From positions 1 through 10,116 of the forward strand of contig JAITHO010000141.1 in NCBI GenBank assembly GCA_031279915.1: a stretch of 10,116 nt of DNA. Direction: 5' to 3'. The stretch comes from Tannerellaceae bacterium. GTDB taxonomy: Bacteria > Bacteroidota > Bacteroidia > Bacteroidales > Tannerellaceae. Made by a program: the position numbers and the translations under genes. The notes below the pieces were generated by a model. It searched no databases. It was not told where the DNA came from and was given only the letters and a program-made list of their open reading frames with translations. Below are positions 1 to 7,160 of this stretch, piece by piece (position 1 is the first letter of the stretch; each line of letters opens with the position of its first letter).

Positions 1-70
1 ACTTTTCATTGCTATTTACTTTTTAAAGTTTTACTTGGTGTAAACTTTTTTCAGTACAAGACACGGAAAG

Positions 71-216
71 CTCCAAAACTTTTTTTTGGAGGTAGGTCGA
101 TACCCAAGTTGCCTCCAAAAAAAAGTTTTGGAGGTAAGTGTGCGGCAAAAAAGTAGGGGAAAAAAGTTTTGCCGGAATTATGCAGCCTAAATCTCCCCAA
201 AAAAAAGTTTTGGAGG
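71..216. repeat. AT-rich inverted and direct repeats upstream of the PLP-enzyme gene
   Basis: Three copies of a 22-24 bp motif are visible. Copy 1 (71-92) is the exact reverse complement of copy 2 (112-133), and copy 3 (193-216) repeats copy 2 with a slightly changed left end. Each copy is itself nearly palindromic, with CTCCAAAA and TTTTGGAG arms around a short centre. A related dyad, GGCAAAA (144-150) with TTTTGCC (167-173), lies between copies 2 and 3. Copies 1 and 2 together could form a 22-bp stem with a 19-nt loop. The whole gene-free stretch 1-463 is poor in G+C and rich in runs of A or T. The first 51 bases also hold a weak AT-only stem followed by T's (about 25-51), which might end an upstream plus-strand gene. 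No gene is supported here. Confidence 0.75.
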
Positions 217-403
217 CATGTTGGCGCCTGGATTAGAGCAGAAGATTTTTTTGCCGGAAAGTTGCGGGCTGAATGGGGGCATTTTTTTGTGGGGGAAATT
301 CAATGAAGCCAAGTTCGCTTATATTTTTTTTTCGGGATCTTGCTATGCTGTTTTATTGGCAAGAAAAAAATGCCTGTTTGCTGTCATCGTTCTGAATTTA
401 GAG

Positions 404-436
404 TTATTTTTTTCTGAAATATATAGCTTACATTTG
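404..436 (+). promoter_or_regulatory. Candidate Bacteroidetes-type promoter for the PLP-enzyme gene
   Basis: TACATTTG at 429-436 matches the Bacteroidetes -7 consensus TAnnTTTG exactly. No clean TTTG -33 element is present at the expected distance; only a T-rich stretch (404-413) lies there. Transcription would start near 442, giving a leader of about 20 nt before the ATG at 464. The leader is too short for a known methionine or SAM riboswitch, and none is visible. Confidence 0.45.
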
Positions 437-463
437 CCGGCATAAACATTAAATTTATTGGAT

Positions 464-1666
464 ATGAATTACGAAACATTAGGAGAACAAACAAAAGCTA
501 TTCATGCAGGCGAAAGTCCGGATAAGGTAACAGGGGCTTCGGCTCCTAATATAGTTATGTCGACGACCTTTTCGGTGGATGCGAATACCGGTTTTTCGGT
601 CGAAACTTTAAACGAAAACGATCCCTGGATTTATACCCGATGGGGTAATCCAACATTGCAGCAATTGGAGGTGAAACTTGCGGCGCTTGAACAGGCCGAA
701 ACGGCTGTGGTATTCGCAAGCGGAATGGGAGCTCTGAGCACACTTTTATTTCATTTGCTTAAGGCCGGCGATCATGCCATCGTTAGCGACGTGGCATACG
801 CCGCATTGTCGGAACTTGTGAAGGATGTTTTGCCGAATTTGGGCATAGATATAAGCCGTGTAAACACCGCAAATCTGGCATCTATTTCAGCGGCGATTAA
901 GGCAAACACACGTTTGGTTTATATTGAATCGCCATGTAATCCGCTGCTGAGAATTACCGACATAGCAGCTGTAGCCGACATTGCCCATCGCACCGGAGCT
1001 CGCCTTGCAATCGACTCCACTTTTGCCACTCCTATTGCCACGCGGCCCCTACTTCTCGGAGCAGATTATGTGATTCATTCGCTAACGAAATATCTATGCG
1101 GACATGGCGACGCCCTGGGTGGAGTTATACTTGGAAATCGCGCCGATTTAGCTCCGCTGAGAAAAAAAACCGCCATACGTTTTGGAGGATCGCTGAGCCC
1201 ATTTAATGCCTGGCTGATTATGCGCGGAATGGCAACATTTCCGATTCGCATGAGGGTGCATGAGGACAATGCTTTGCGAGTAGCGGAATTTCTGGAAAGG
1301 CATCCCAAGATACTGCGGGTTATTTACCCCGGATTGCCCTCGCATCCGCAGCATGAATTAGCTCGCCGACAAATGAAGAACTTCTCCGGAATCCTAACTT
1401 TCAGGATGGAAAATGGGCGGGCAGAGGCTGCGCGAATTGCGGCGAAACTGAAGATTATTCACTACGCGGTATCGCTTGGGCATCATCGATCGCTTCTGTT
1501 CTATCTTCACAGCGAAGATTTGCTGAAAACGTCATTCAGTTTAGAGCATCCGGAGCAATTAGAATCATGGAATGAATTTGCGGGCGATGGTATTTTCCGC
1601 CTCTCCGTAGGCCTGGAAAATGCTGAAGATATTATTGCAGATTTACGGCAAGCGCTGGAAGATTAA
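464..1666 (+). CDS. PLP-dependent trans-sulfuration family enzyme (methionine gamma-lyase / cystathionine gamma-synthase-like)
   Basis: This 400-residue protein belongs to the Cys/Met metabolism PLP family, cytosolic enzymes that cleave or form C-S bonds in methionine, cysteine or cystathionine. Numbered from the ATG at 464, it shows the phosphate-binding YTRWGNPT segment (Tyr57, Arg59), the SGMGA cofactor loop near 86-90, Asp184 in AIDSTFATP facing the pyridine nitrogen, the Schiff-base lysine Lys209 in HSLTKYLCGHGDALGG, and the substrate-carboxylate arginine Arg379 in FRLSVGLE. The length is normal for the family. An in-frame TTG lies two codons upstream at 458, but ATG 464 gives the usual short N-terminus. 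The usual YGGTY segment is reduced to VAYAALSEL (one Tyr kept, residue 112). The C-terminal SLG motif is followed by HHRSLLFYLHSEDL instead of the common HPASMTH. The exact reaction (gamma-lyase, gamma-synthase or sulfhydrylase) therefore cannot be assigned. The gene is monocistronic and converges on the barrel-protein gene. Confidence 0.93.
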   Translation: MNYETLGEQTKAIHAGESPDKVTGASAPNIVMSTTFSVDANTGFSVETLNENDPWIYTRWGNPTLQQLEVKLAALEQAETAVVFASGMGALSTLLFHLLKAGDHAIVSDVAYAALSELVKDVLPNLGIDISRVNTANLASISAAIKANTRLVYIESPCNPLLRITDIAAVADIAHRTGARLAIDSTFATPIATRPLLLGADYVIHSLTKYLCGHGDALGGVILGNRADLAPLRKKTAIRFGGSLSPFNAWLIMRGMATFPIRMRVHEDNALRVAEFLERHPKILRVIYPGLPSHPQHELARRQMKNFSGILTFRMENGRAEAARIAAKLKIIHYAVSLGHHRSLLFYLHSEDLLKTSFSLEHPEQLESWNEFAGDGIFRLSVGLENAEDIIADLRQALED

Positions 1667-1694
1667 TCGGCGATATTTCTTCTGTTCAAAGTCC

Positions 1695-4016
1695 TCATTT
1701 TCCGGTAGACATTACTCCGGAATCTTCGTCGGTATTGCTGGTTCGTTTGGAGGCGGTATCTACTTTGCGTCCGAAGGCGAAATTCCAGTTCAGGCGCAAA
1801 GTGAGCAATCGTGAGGATTCGTTGATGTAATTCGAGCGGATGTAGGATGCGTACTGCGAGCGGTTTTCGGAGCGCTGTCGGTAGTTGTCGACGAATGGGT
1901 TGAACATTCCCATGGCGAGGGCGAGGTCTTTGTGCTTGTATTGAATCATCATGAAATGTATGTTCTCGCCTCCGCTCATTGTTTCGCCCATAAATCTGTC
2001 CCAGTTAGTTTCCAAGCCTGTCATTAGCGACATATTTTTATATGTGGCGATGAGGGTCAGGTTGATGAAGGGGTTTGTGTAAGTATGGCGGTAGGTATTG
2101 CCGTTGCTAATGTAATGATTCAGTCCGCCTGAGGCGTCGATGTTGAGTATTCGGGCGATTGGGCCGAGGCGCAGGCTTAGTCGTGTGGCCAGCCTCTGGA
2201 AGTTCTTTTGGTTGTTCCAAGTTTGTACAATCATCTCGTTTTCTATAAACTTTTCTTCCATGACGGGCCGATGCTGATACTCGTATATTCCCCAAAGATT
2301 CAGGTTGAGAATGCCGGTGCGCAGATTGTAGTCGAGGTTATTGCGATAGCTGAAGAAGGGCCTCAGCAACGGATTGCCTCGGCGAATCTGTATGGAGTCG
2401 ATGGCCTGATCTACGGCGCTGAGGTCGGATAGTGCAGGCATGTTGTTGCCGGTTCCGGTGATGAGGCGTATGGACGAAGATCCGGGCAGGGCATATTGGA
2501 GGACTAACCTTGCCTGCATGGAGTATTTGTCGTAGTTTCCTTCTATGCCGGCTTGTTCGAAGTATGAGCGCATCAGCCCGCTTGCCAGGCTGTAGTTGAG
2601 CTTACCGAGCTTGCCTTTGTACTCAGCGTAGGCGCTCGATTCCTGTTGTATCATCTCCGATTTTACGTTGCTCATGCCGCCGTAGCGATTGTCGGTTGCG
2701 GCGTGCGTATGCTTGATTCCTATGGAGATTGCATTGGCGCCGAGTTTCTTTTCGTATATAGCTTCGCCGATGATGGATCGCTTCACGCCTTCGACGGCTG
2801 AGCTGACGTCGGTGAGCAATACGCCCTGGCGACGTTCCTGGTAGATGCGCGTGTTGTCGGTTGAGTTGTAAGTGCCGACGAGGTTTAGGACAAGGGTTTG
2901 ATCGTTCGGCAGGTTTTCCTGGTAATAAAGGTCGATGGCGGGTCGAAGGATGGAACTTTCCGATCGGTCAACCATCTGCACCTTGTCGTCCGGATAATCT
3001 ATATTATATAATGTACCGTGGTAGTCGAAGTGAGGCGTATTATTGGTGTACATCCGAAAAGAAACATTGAAGGTTCTGGATGTATTCATATAGTTGTAAG
3101 CGGCATTAAGGTTTTGCCATAACATTTGCCCATGATCGGGCTCGCCGGCTTCGCGTCGGCGGAGAGTTGTACCGTCGGCAAATCGAAAGGTTTCGGTATT
3201 ATCGCGCCACATGCGGTAGAAATCTCTGTGACTTATGCCGTAATAGAGCGAGAACTCCGACCGCTTGTGATTAATGCGTCCGTTGATTTGGTTGTTCCCG
3301 AAGGCCGACGTAACTCCGTCGTAAAGCTCCAAGCCGAAGTTGCCTCCGGTTTCCGGACGTCGAACTATATAATCGAGCACGGCTTCCGCATTGCCGTATC
3401 GCAGCCCAGGATTGTCGTGGTATTCAATCCGCACTACATCCGATGGCTTTAGCATTCTGACATCTTCGCTCTCCACTTTCACGCCATTAATCCGGTATTG
3501 CGGTTCTCCCCCGCCAGGCAGTTTGATCGTATTGTTGAGCAGATCGACGCTCAGCTTCGGAATCATCAGTTGCATGATCAGATCTATGCCGTTGGTGGCA
3601 ACTTTCGTCTGTGCCTCGGTTGGATAGATAAGCTGTCGGTCGAGCTTGTCGCTCGTAGCGGATGCGCTTACGGTAACACTTTCGAGGGCCACCGCCTCCT
3701 CAGCCAGAAGTATATCCTCAAGCGTTCGATTGCCGCTCATCCGTCCCAGATCTATCCTCCGGCTCTCGAATCCAATGCATGACACGCTCAGGCTGAACTC
3801 GCCCTCCTCCTTTGCCTCTATGCTGAATCTCCCCTCAGAGCTCGTAACCGCTCCGCCAACAAAAACCGAATCAACCGTTCGCAGCACAACGTTAGCAAAC
3901 TCCAAAGCCGCTCCGCCATCGGCATCGCCCACAAATCCTCGGATAATAACCTTTTGCGCCTCGACGCCAAGCGCTGCGCACGCAATTATCGCAGCCATAA
4001 TCAATAATCGTCTCAT
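1695..4016 (-). CDS. TonB-receptor-like outer-membrane beta-barrel protein with CarboxypepD_reg-like domain
   Basis: This 773-residue protein begins with a signal peptide (MRRLLIMAAIIACAALGVEA, cleavage about residue 20-21). Residues 23-107 form a carboxypeptidase-D regulatory-like beta-sandwich (GFVGDADGGAALEFANVVL, EGRFSIEA, GFESRRIDL). Residues 112-222 resemble a plug (LESVTVSA, PGGGEPQYRINGVKV, DVVRIEYHDNPGLRYG). The rest alternates aromatic and polar residues as in a barrel and ends in the strand LLTLRLNWNFAFG, followed by a hydrophilic tail of about 25 residues. It fits the shorter Bacteroidetes 'outer membrane beta-barrel' family rather than the SusC type of about 1000 residues. Such proteins sit in the outer membrane and may import a ligand with TonB energy. 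No SusD-like lipoprotein partner lies next to it, so the ligand is unknown. The start is well supported by the signal peptide. The gene lies 272 bp downstream of the thioredoxin-fold gene and likely has its own promoter. Confidence 0.88.
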   Translation of the reverse strand: MRRLLIMAAIIACAALGVEAQKVIIRGFVGDADGGAALEFANVVLRTVDSVFVGGAVTSSEGRFSIEAKEEGEFSLSVSCIGFESRRIDLGRMSGNRTLEDILLAEEAVALESVTVSASATSDKLDRQLIYPTEAQTKVATNGIDLIMQLMIPKLSVDLLNNTIKLPGGGEPQYRINGVKVESEDVRMLKPSDVVRIEYHDNPGLRYGNAEAVLDYIVRRPETGGNFGLELYDGVTSAFGNNQINGRINHKRSEFSLYYGISHRDFYRMWRDNTETFRFADGTTLRRREAGEPDHGQMLWQNLNAAYNYMNTSRTFNVSFRMYTNNTPHFDYHGTLYNIDYPDDKVQMVDRSESSILRPAIDLYYQENLPNDQTLVLNLVGTYNSTDNTRIYQERRQGVLLTDVSSAVEGVKRSIIGEAIYEKKLGANAISIGIKHTHAATDNRYGGMSNVKSEMIQQESSAYAEYKGKLGKLNYSLASGLMRSYFEQAGIEGNYDKYSMQARLVLQYALPGSSSIRLITGTGNNMPALSDLSAVDQAIDSIQIRRGNPLLRPFFSYRNNLDYNLRTGILNLNLWGIYEYQHRPVMEEKFIENEMIVQTWNNQKNFQRLATRLSLRLGPIARILNIDASGGLNHYISNGNTYRHTYTNPFINLTLIATYKNMSLMTGLETNWDRFMGETMSGGENIHFMMIQYKHKDLALAMGMFNPFVDNYRQRSENRSQYASYIRSNYINESSRLLTLRLNWNFAFGRKVDTASKRTSNTDEDSGVMSTGK

Positions 4017-4135
4017 ACAATTGATCTGTTTTAATTAATAATAAGAAAGTGATGGAACAACATCCGTTCCTCCCAATTCGTATATATAGACGATGGCGAT
4101 TCCGAAAGCGTTACATACTCTCGGGGCGCAGCTTC
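4017..4135 (-). promoter_or_regulatory. Leader region of the barrel-protein gene
   Basis: This stretch must hold the leader of the barrel gene unless the gene is read from upstream. It has an AT-rich segment (4029-4045) and a small dyad, GGAAC (4054-4058) with GTTCC (4066-4070). No sequence matches TAnnTTTG well at a convincing distance, so the promoter position is not assigned. Confidence 0.25.
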
Positions 4136-4278
4136 ATTTAGGGCTCAGCTAAACGTCCATTTACGGCAGGCGAAAACGGACGTTTAGGGGAGGCGTAAAC
4201 GGTCGTTTAGGGGAGGCCCAAACGGTCGTTTAGGGGAGGCGTAAATGGACGTTTACGGCAGGCGTAAATGAACGATTA
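4136..4278. repeat. Tandem array of 23-bp units with an internal dyad
   Basis: Five full 23-bp units run head to tail at 4150-4172, 4173-4195, 4196-4218, 4219-4241 and 4242-4264. A decayed half unit precedes them (from about 4136) and a partial one follows (4265-4278). The unit has a 12-bp dyad core of the type AAACGnnCGTTT followed by an 11-bp linker, AGGGGAGGCGT or ACGGCAGGCGT. The outer two cores are AAACGTCCATTT and AAATGGACGTTT, exact reverse complements, so 4150-4164 and 4241-4255 form a perfect 15-bp inverted repeat around the three inner units. The period is not a multiple of three and the array lies outside genes, between the thioredoxin-fold stop codon and the barrel gene's leader. 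It could be a cluster of protein-binding sites or an intergenic repeat family; the sequence does not decide. Confidence 0.9.
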
Positions 4279-4288
4279 TGTTGCGGAC

Positions 4289-5608
4289 TTATTTCAGGAG
4301 CTTGGTGTCGGCCAAAGTAGCGTATCGTCCGATGATGATGCCGTCGGCCAGCACAAAGATGGTGGGGGTTCCGATAACGGCATAGTTCACGAAATTATCT
4401 CCGCCAAAGCCTTTGTAGTCGCAGAGTTTTTGTGGCCAAGGGAAGGCGGCAGAGTGATATTTGAAAACTCTGGGATCGGCGTCGGCGGCAACGGATATAA
4501 CTTCAATTCCGGTGTTGCGCAGGCGTTCGTAGTATTTCTGCAGTTCGCCGAGCTGGGTAACGCATTGGTCGCAGCCCGACTCGTAAAATATAACAATGCT
4601 GATGCCGCGAAACTCGTCCGAAGCGAGGCCCTTCAGCTTGGGAGCAGCCATTCCGGGCAATGTTTTCCCTGCGGCCAGCATGCGGGCCAGATTCTCGTTG
4701 CGAGCATCGGTTTCAATATTATTATCGCTTATATATGCAACGATGGCGGCTTGCGCAGTTCCCCAGCCAGCCTGTTCGCATACGGTATAGGCCGTTTCGA
4801 GCAGGGCCGAGCGCAAAGGCTCCGATAGCTGTCCGAAAAGCGGCGAGAGGCTATCGACGTACCGCTGTTCCTTCTCCGTTTGCGACAGATTAGGGGCCTG
4901 GGCAAATAGTCTGAGATAAGTTTCGTGAACGTATCTCCAGAATTGCCCCGCATGGTATAAGGCATCCCAGTCCATATCCTTCTGCAGATAGGATGAAAAA
5001 CCGCCAGCCTCTATCCTCCCTGAAAGTATGGCTGTTTGCATATCGTCGAGGAAAGTAATTATGCGTAGAAGTTTGGAGGCATATAGATTGCTTTGGATGA
5101 TCTGCTCCTCAATGTTTGCAGCTTGCCGGTCGATTCGTTGGGATTCGGCAAGGAGGGTGGGATAAAGATCGCTGCTTCCGTCGGCGCCCTTCCCGTAGAG
5201 CTGCATGCCGGCGTCAATCCATGATCGTCGGCGGATGTTCTGGCTTTTGGCATCAAACATGCGCATGAAGAAGTCGTTTTCGGGCGAAGCAGAGAAGCGC
5301 ACGGTCTCGCGGCTGATGAGGCTCGTATCGGCCTCCACTATCAATAAGTCTTCGCCGCCTATACACTCAACAGAGCCTGTTCCTTGCAGGGCTATCTGTA
5401 TAAAGCCATAATAGCCGTCGGGGAGCAAGGCCTCGCCTTTACCCTGCCCGTTGAGAACGACAGGCAGCGAATCCAAAGCAAGGCCTCTGAAGTAATACAC
5501 CTGAGCGCTCTTGCCGGCCAATGCAGGGAAGGAGAGCTCAACGCGAGAGGCAAAGAGAGCCGGCATCAGGAGGATAATCAGTAATAGAGATATGAGAAAT
5601 CGTTTCAT
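4289..5608 (-). CDS. Secreted thioredoxin-fold protein (TlpA/AhpC-TSA-like) with long N-terminal extension
   Basis: This 439-residue protein starts at the ATG whose first base is 5608. An upstream in-frame ATG at 5650 would add 14 residues ahead of the signal peptide and lies inside a hairpin, so it is rejected. The signal peptide is MKRFLISLLLIILLMPALFA. Residues about 22-105 look like a beta-rich domain similar to the DUF4369-type domains often fused to thioredoxins in this phylum. Residues about 110-310 are mostly helical. Residues about 315-439 are a thioredoxin fold with the redox motif CDQC (Cys346, Cys349) after VIFYES, and the cis-proline loop GTPTIFVL (Pro415). Known relatives are periplasmic thiol-disulfide oxidoreductases that reduce or isomerise disulfides in exported proteins. 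The gene lies 63 bp after the modular-protein gene, across a hairpin. The secreted proteins upstream are cysteine-containing (one has CICC), so they are possible partners, which is inference only. Confidence 0.88.
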   Translation of the reverse strand: MKRFLISLLLIILLMPALFASRVELSFPALAGKSAQVYYFRGLALDSLPVVLNGQGKGEALLPDGYYGFIQIALQGTGSVECIGGEDLLIVEADTSLISRETVRFSASPENDFFMRMFDAKSQNIRRRSWIDAGMQLYGKGADGSSDLYPTLLAESQRIDRQAANIEEQIIQSNLYASKLLRIITFLDDMQTAILSGRIEAGGFSSYLQKDMDWDALYHAGQFWRYVHETYLRLFAQAPNLSQTEKEQRYVDSLSPLFGQLSEPLRSALLETAYTVCEQAGWGTAQAAIVAYISDNNIETDARNENLARMLAAGKTLPGMAAPKLKGLASDEFRGISIVIFYESGCDQCVTQLGELQKYYERLRNTGIEVISVAADADPRVFKYHSAAFPWPQKLCDYKGFGGDNFVNYAVIGTPTIFVLADGIIIGRYATLADTKLLK

Positions 5609-5637
5609 CGTGTATCGTTGTTTTAGGGTGGAAAATA

Positions 5638-5663
5638 TAATGGGGAACAAGCGCTCCCCATTA
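5638..5663 (-). terminator. Hairpin, possible terminator or attenuator
   Basis: TAATGGGGA (5638-5646) pairs perfectly with TCCCCATTA (5655-5663) around an 8-nt loop. On the minus strand it begins 8 nt after the stop codon of the preceding gene and is followed by TATTTTCC, a short T-rich stretch. It may end or reduce transcription before the thioredoxin-fold gene, or protect the 3' end of the upstream mRNA. The T tract is weak for an intrinsic terminator. Confidence 0.55.
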
Positions 5664-5671
5664 CGTTAATA

Positions 5672-7150
5672 TTATTCGCTGACGGTCTTGACGCATCGTA
5701 CCCTTTGCGACGTCTTTATAGAGGATGACGTGAAGCCTATGGTAGTTCCCGCAAGTAGAGCTCCGTACAGCCTGTATTCATTAGTCGGATTGCTCTTCTC
5801 TATGTATTTGGTGCTGCTCCAATAGCGGTAGTTCGACGGCGTTGGGTCGGCAATGACTATGCCGTACATGAGTTCGGCAACGTTTGGCAACCGCCATCCG
5901 CTTTCGCCCGTAGAGCTGCTGTTCAGTGCGTCGCATTCGGCTACGGCATTATTCCAATTGGCAGTGCCTCCTCCGGCATTATCTTGCTTATAGACGCAGA
6001 GAGCCGAGTTGGCTATCTTAGTAAATCCCACAAGAGTGGCCGGATCTTGCACTCCGGAATTAAAGTTTCCCTCGTAGATGTCGCTCCCCTTATAGACTAC
6101 GTTAGGCACAAGCTTGGCAACGCTGAGCGGACAGCAGATACAGTCTTGCACGACTATGGTTAGCTCAACGCACTTGTCTACGCCATTATCGTTGAAGATG
6201 GCATAAATCTTTGCTGAGAGGCGAGAGCCTATGGCTTTGCTGTTGACGTCGTTGCTGAACTTTACTACGAAGGTTTCCGTGCGGCTGAGCGCTCCGGCTT
6301 TGTCGCCGGCAACAAATTCGATGAGGCCGAAGGGATCGTCGTATACTCCCACCCGCATGTCGCTCATTCCGGTATTGGTGATGAAGGAGAGGGTATAGAT
6401 ACGGGTAAGCTTGCTCGGATCGCTCGAGGGGAATGCCGGCTTGCGGCTACTCAGGCTGCCGCATGCTGTTCCGCCTTCCGTTTGAGCCACATCATAGCAG
6501 GATACTCCCTGAATCAAGGCATTGCCGCTGTTGTCAATCTGCGGCAGAACGAATTTCTTGACCACAATGGAGCTTGAGCTCAGTTTAGCGGCGCTTGCTC
6601 CGCAGTCGTTGATGGCTCTCACGCTAATGCTGCCTCCCGGATAGGTACCTTCCTTCCATCCTATGATAGTGACGAAGTTGGTTTTTGAGGAACCGATCAG
6701 GCCAGTCGGCAGCGTCCATTCGTAGGATGAAGCTCCGGCAACGGGAGCGACGTATGCAATCAGCGATCCGTAGAGATCGATCTGCTTTTCCGTAAATTCA
6801 ATAGTTCCGGGCGTTGGCGGCGCAAGCTCGCAGGGATCTTTGAGTCCAACGGGCAGCCATCGTCCGTCAGTCCACACATAAGCTCCAGAGCCTGTCAGTC
6901 CGTTGGCAAAGATGTCATTGCTATTGAATACGAGCATCCCATTGGTCGGAACGCCTCCAACAGGCAGCCACACGCTGGCCGATGTGAGCGCCACTTGCGG
7001 CATGAGCATGCCGTTCGTTTTGCTCGACACGAGTTCGAGTATGGCGCCGTTGTGAATGTTCGTCTTGCCGGAGCCAATAAGCGTTTGGGCGGTTGAGGCG
7101 GCCATTGTCAGAAGCGCAAGGGCGAGGATCAGTACCGATAGTCTTTTCAT
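5672..7150 (-). CDS. Secreted modular protein: YVW module, PKD-like domain, C-terminal DUF1566/FISUMP-like domain
   Basis: The ATG at 7150 gives 492 residues with the signal peptide MKRLSVLILALALLTMAAST-AQ. The longer reading from 7291 overlaps the previous gene and would bury the signal peptide, so it is rejected. Residues about 23-102 form the module shared with its two neighbours (GAILELVSS, GMLMP, GMLVFN, GAYVWTDGRW). Residues about 115-198 are PKD/Ig-like (SSYEWTLPTG, ISVRAINDCG). Residues about 205-335 are a beta-rich region of unknown family. A CICC cluster at 337-340 leads into a C-terminal domain at about 375-490 with ALCVYKQD, GWRLPNVAELM, YRYWSSTKY and RVRCVK, which resembles DUF1566 (Lcl C-terminal) and FISUMP domains. 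The protein is probably exported and surface-linked or periplasmic. No lipobox and no clear type IX sorting domain is seen. It starts 10 bp after the preceding gene, so the two are almost certainly co-transcribed. Function is unknown. Confidence 0.9.
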   Translation of the reverse strand: MKRLSVLILALALLTMAASTAQTLIGSGKTNIHNGAILELVSSKTNGMLMPQVALTSASVWLPVGGVPTNGMLVFNSNDIFANGLTGSGAYVWTDGRWLPVGLKDPCELAPPTPGTIEFTEKQIDLYGSLIAYVAPVAGASSYEWTLPTGLIGSSKTNFVTIIGWKEGTYPGGSISVRAINDCGASAAKLSSSSIVVKKFVLPQIDNSGNALIQGVSCYDVAQTEGGTACGSLSSRKPAFPSSDPSKLTRIYTLSFITNTGMSDMRVGVYDDPFGLIEFVAGDKAGALSRTETFVVKFSNDVNSKAIGSRLSAKIYAIFNDNGVDKCVELTIVVQDCICCPLSVAKLVPNVVYKGSDIYEGNFNSGVQDPATLVGFTKIANSALCVYKQDNAGGGTANWNNAVAECDALNSSSTGESGWRLPNVAELMYGIVIADPTPSNYRYWSSTKYIEKSNPTNEYRLYGALLAGTTIGFTSSSIKTSQRVRCVKTVSE

Positions 7151-7160
7151 CGGGCCAATA

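Noticed and set aside
218..445. 75-residue plus-strand reading frame upstream of the PLP-enzyme gene
   Set aside because: It lies in AT-rich repeat sequence, its residues follow the T and A runs (Phe/Leu/Lys), and it shows no domain. Its end overlaps the promoter candidate.
458..463. TTG start two codons before the ATG of the PLP-enzyme gene
   Set aside because: ATG at 464 is the stronger start and gives the normal family N-terminus; nothing supports TTG initiation.
437..463. SAM or other methionine-related riboswitch before the PLP-enzyme gene
   Set aside because: The leader after the promoter candidate is only about 20 nt, and the sequence further upstream shows no recognisable riboswitch core.
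1667..1694. Bidirectional terminator between the convergent genes
   Set aside because: The 28-bp gap contains no convincing stem-loop or T run on either strand.
4136..4278. CRISPR array interpretation of the 23-bp repeats
   Set aside because: The units follow each other directly with no unique spacers; only an 11-bp, nearly constant linker separates the cores, and no cas gene is present.
4268..4828. 186-residue plus-strand reading frame
   Set aside because: It is antisense to the thioredoxin-fold gene and starts inside the 23-bp repeat array; the minus-strand frame has a signal peptide and the CDQC motif.
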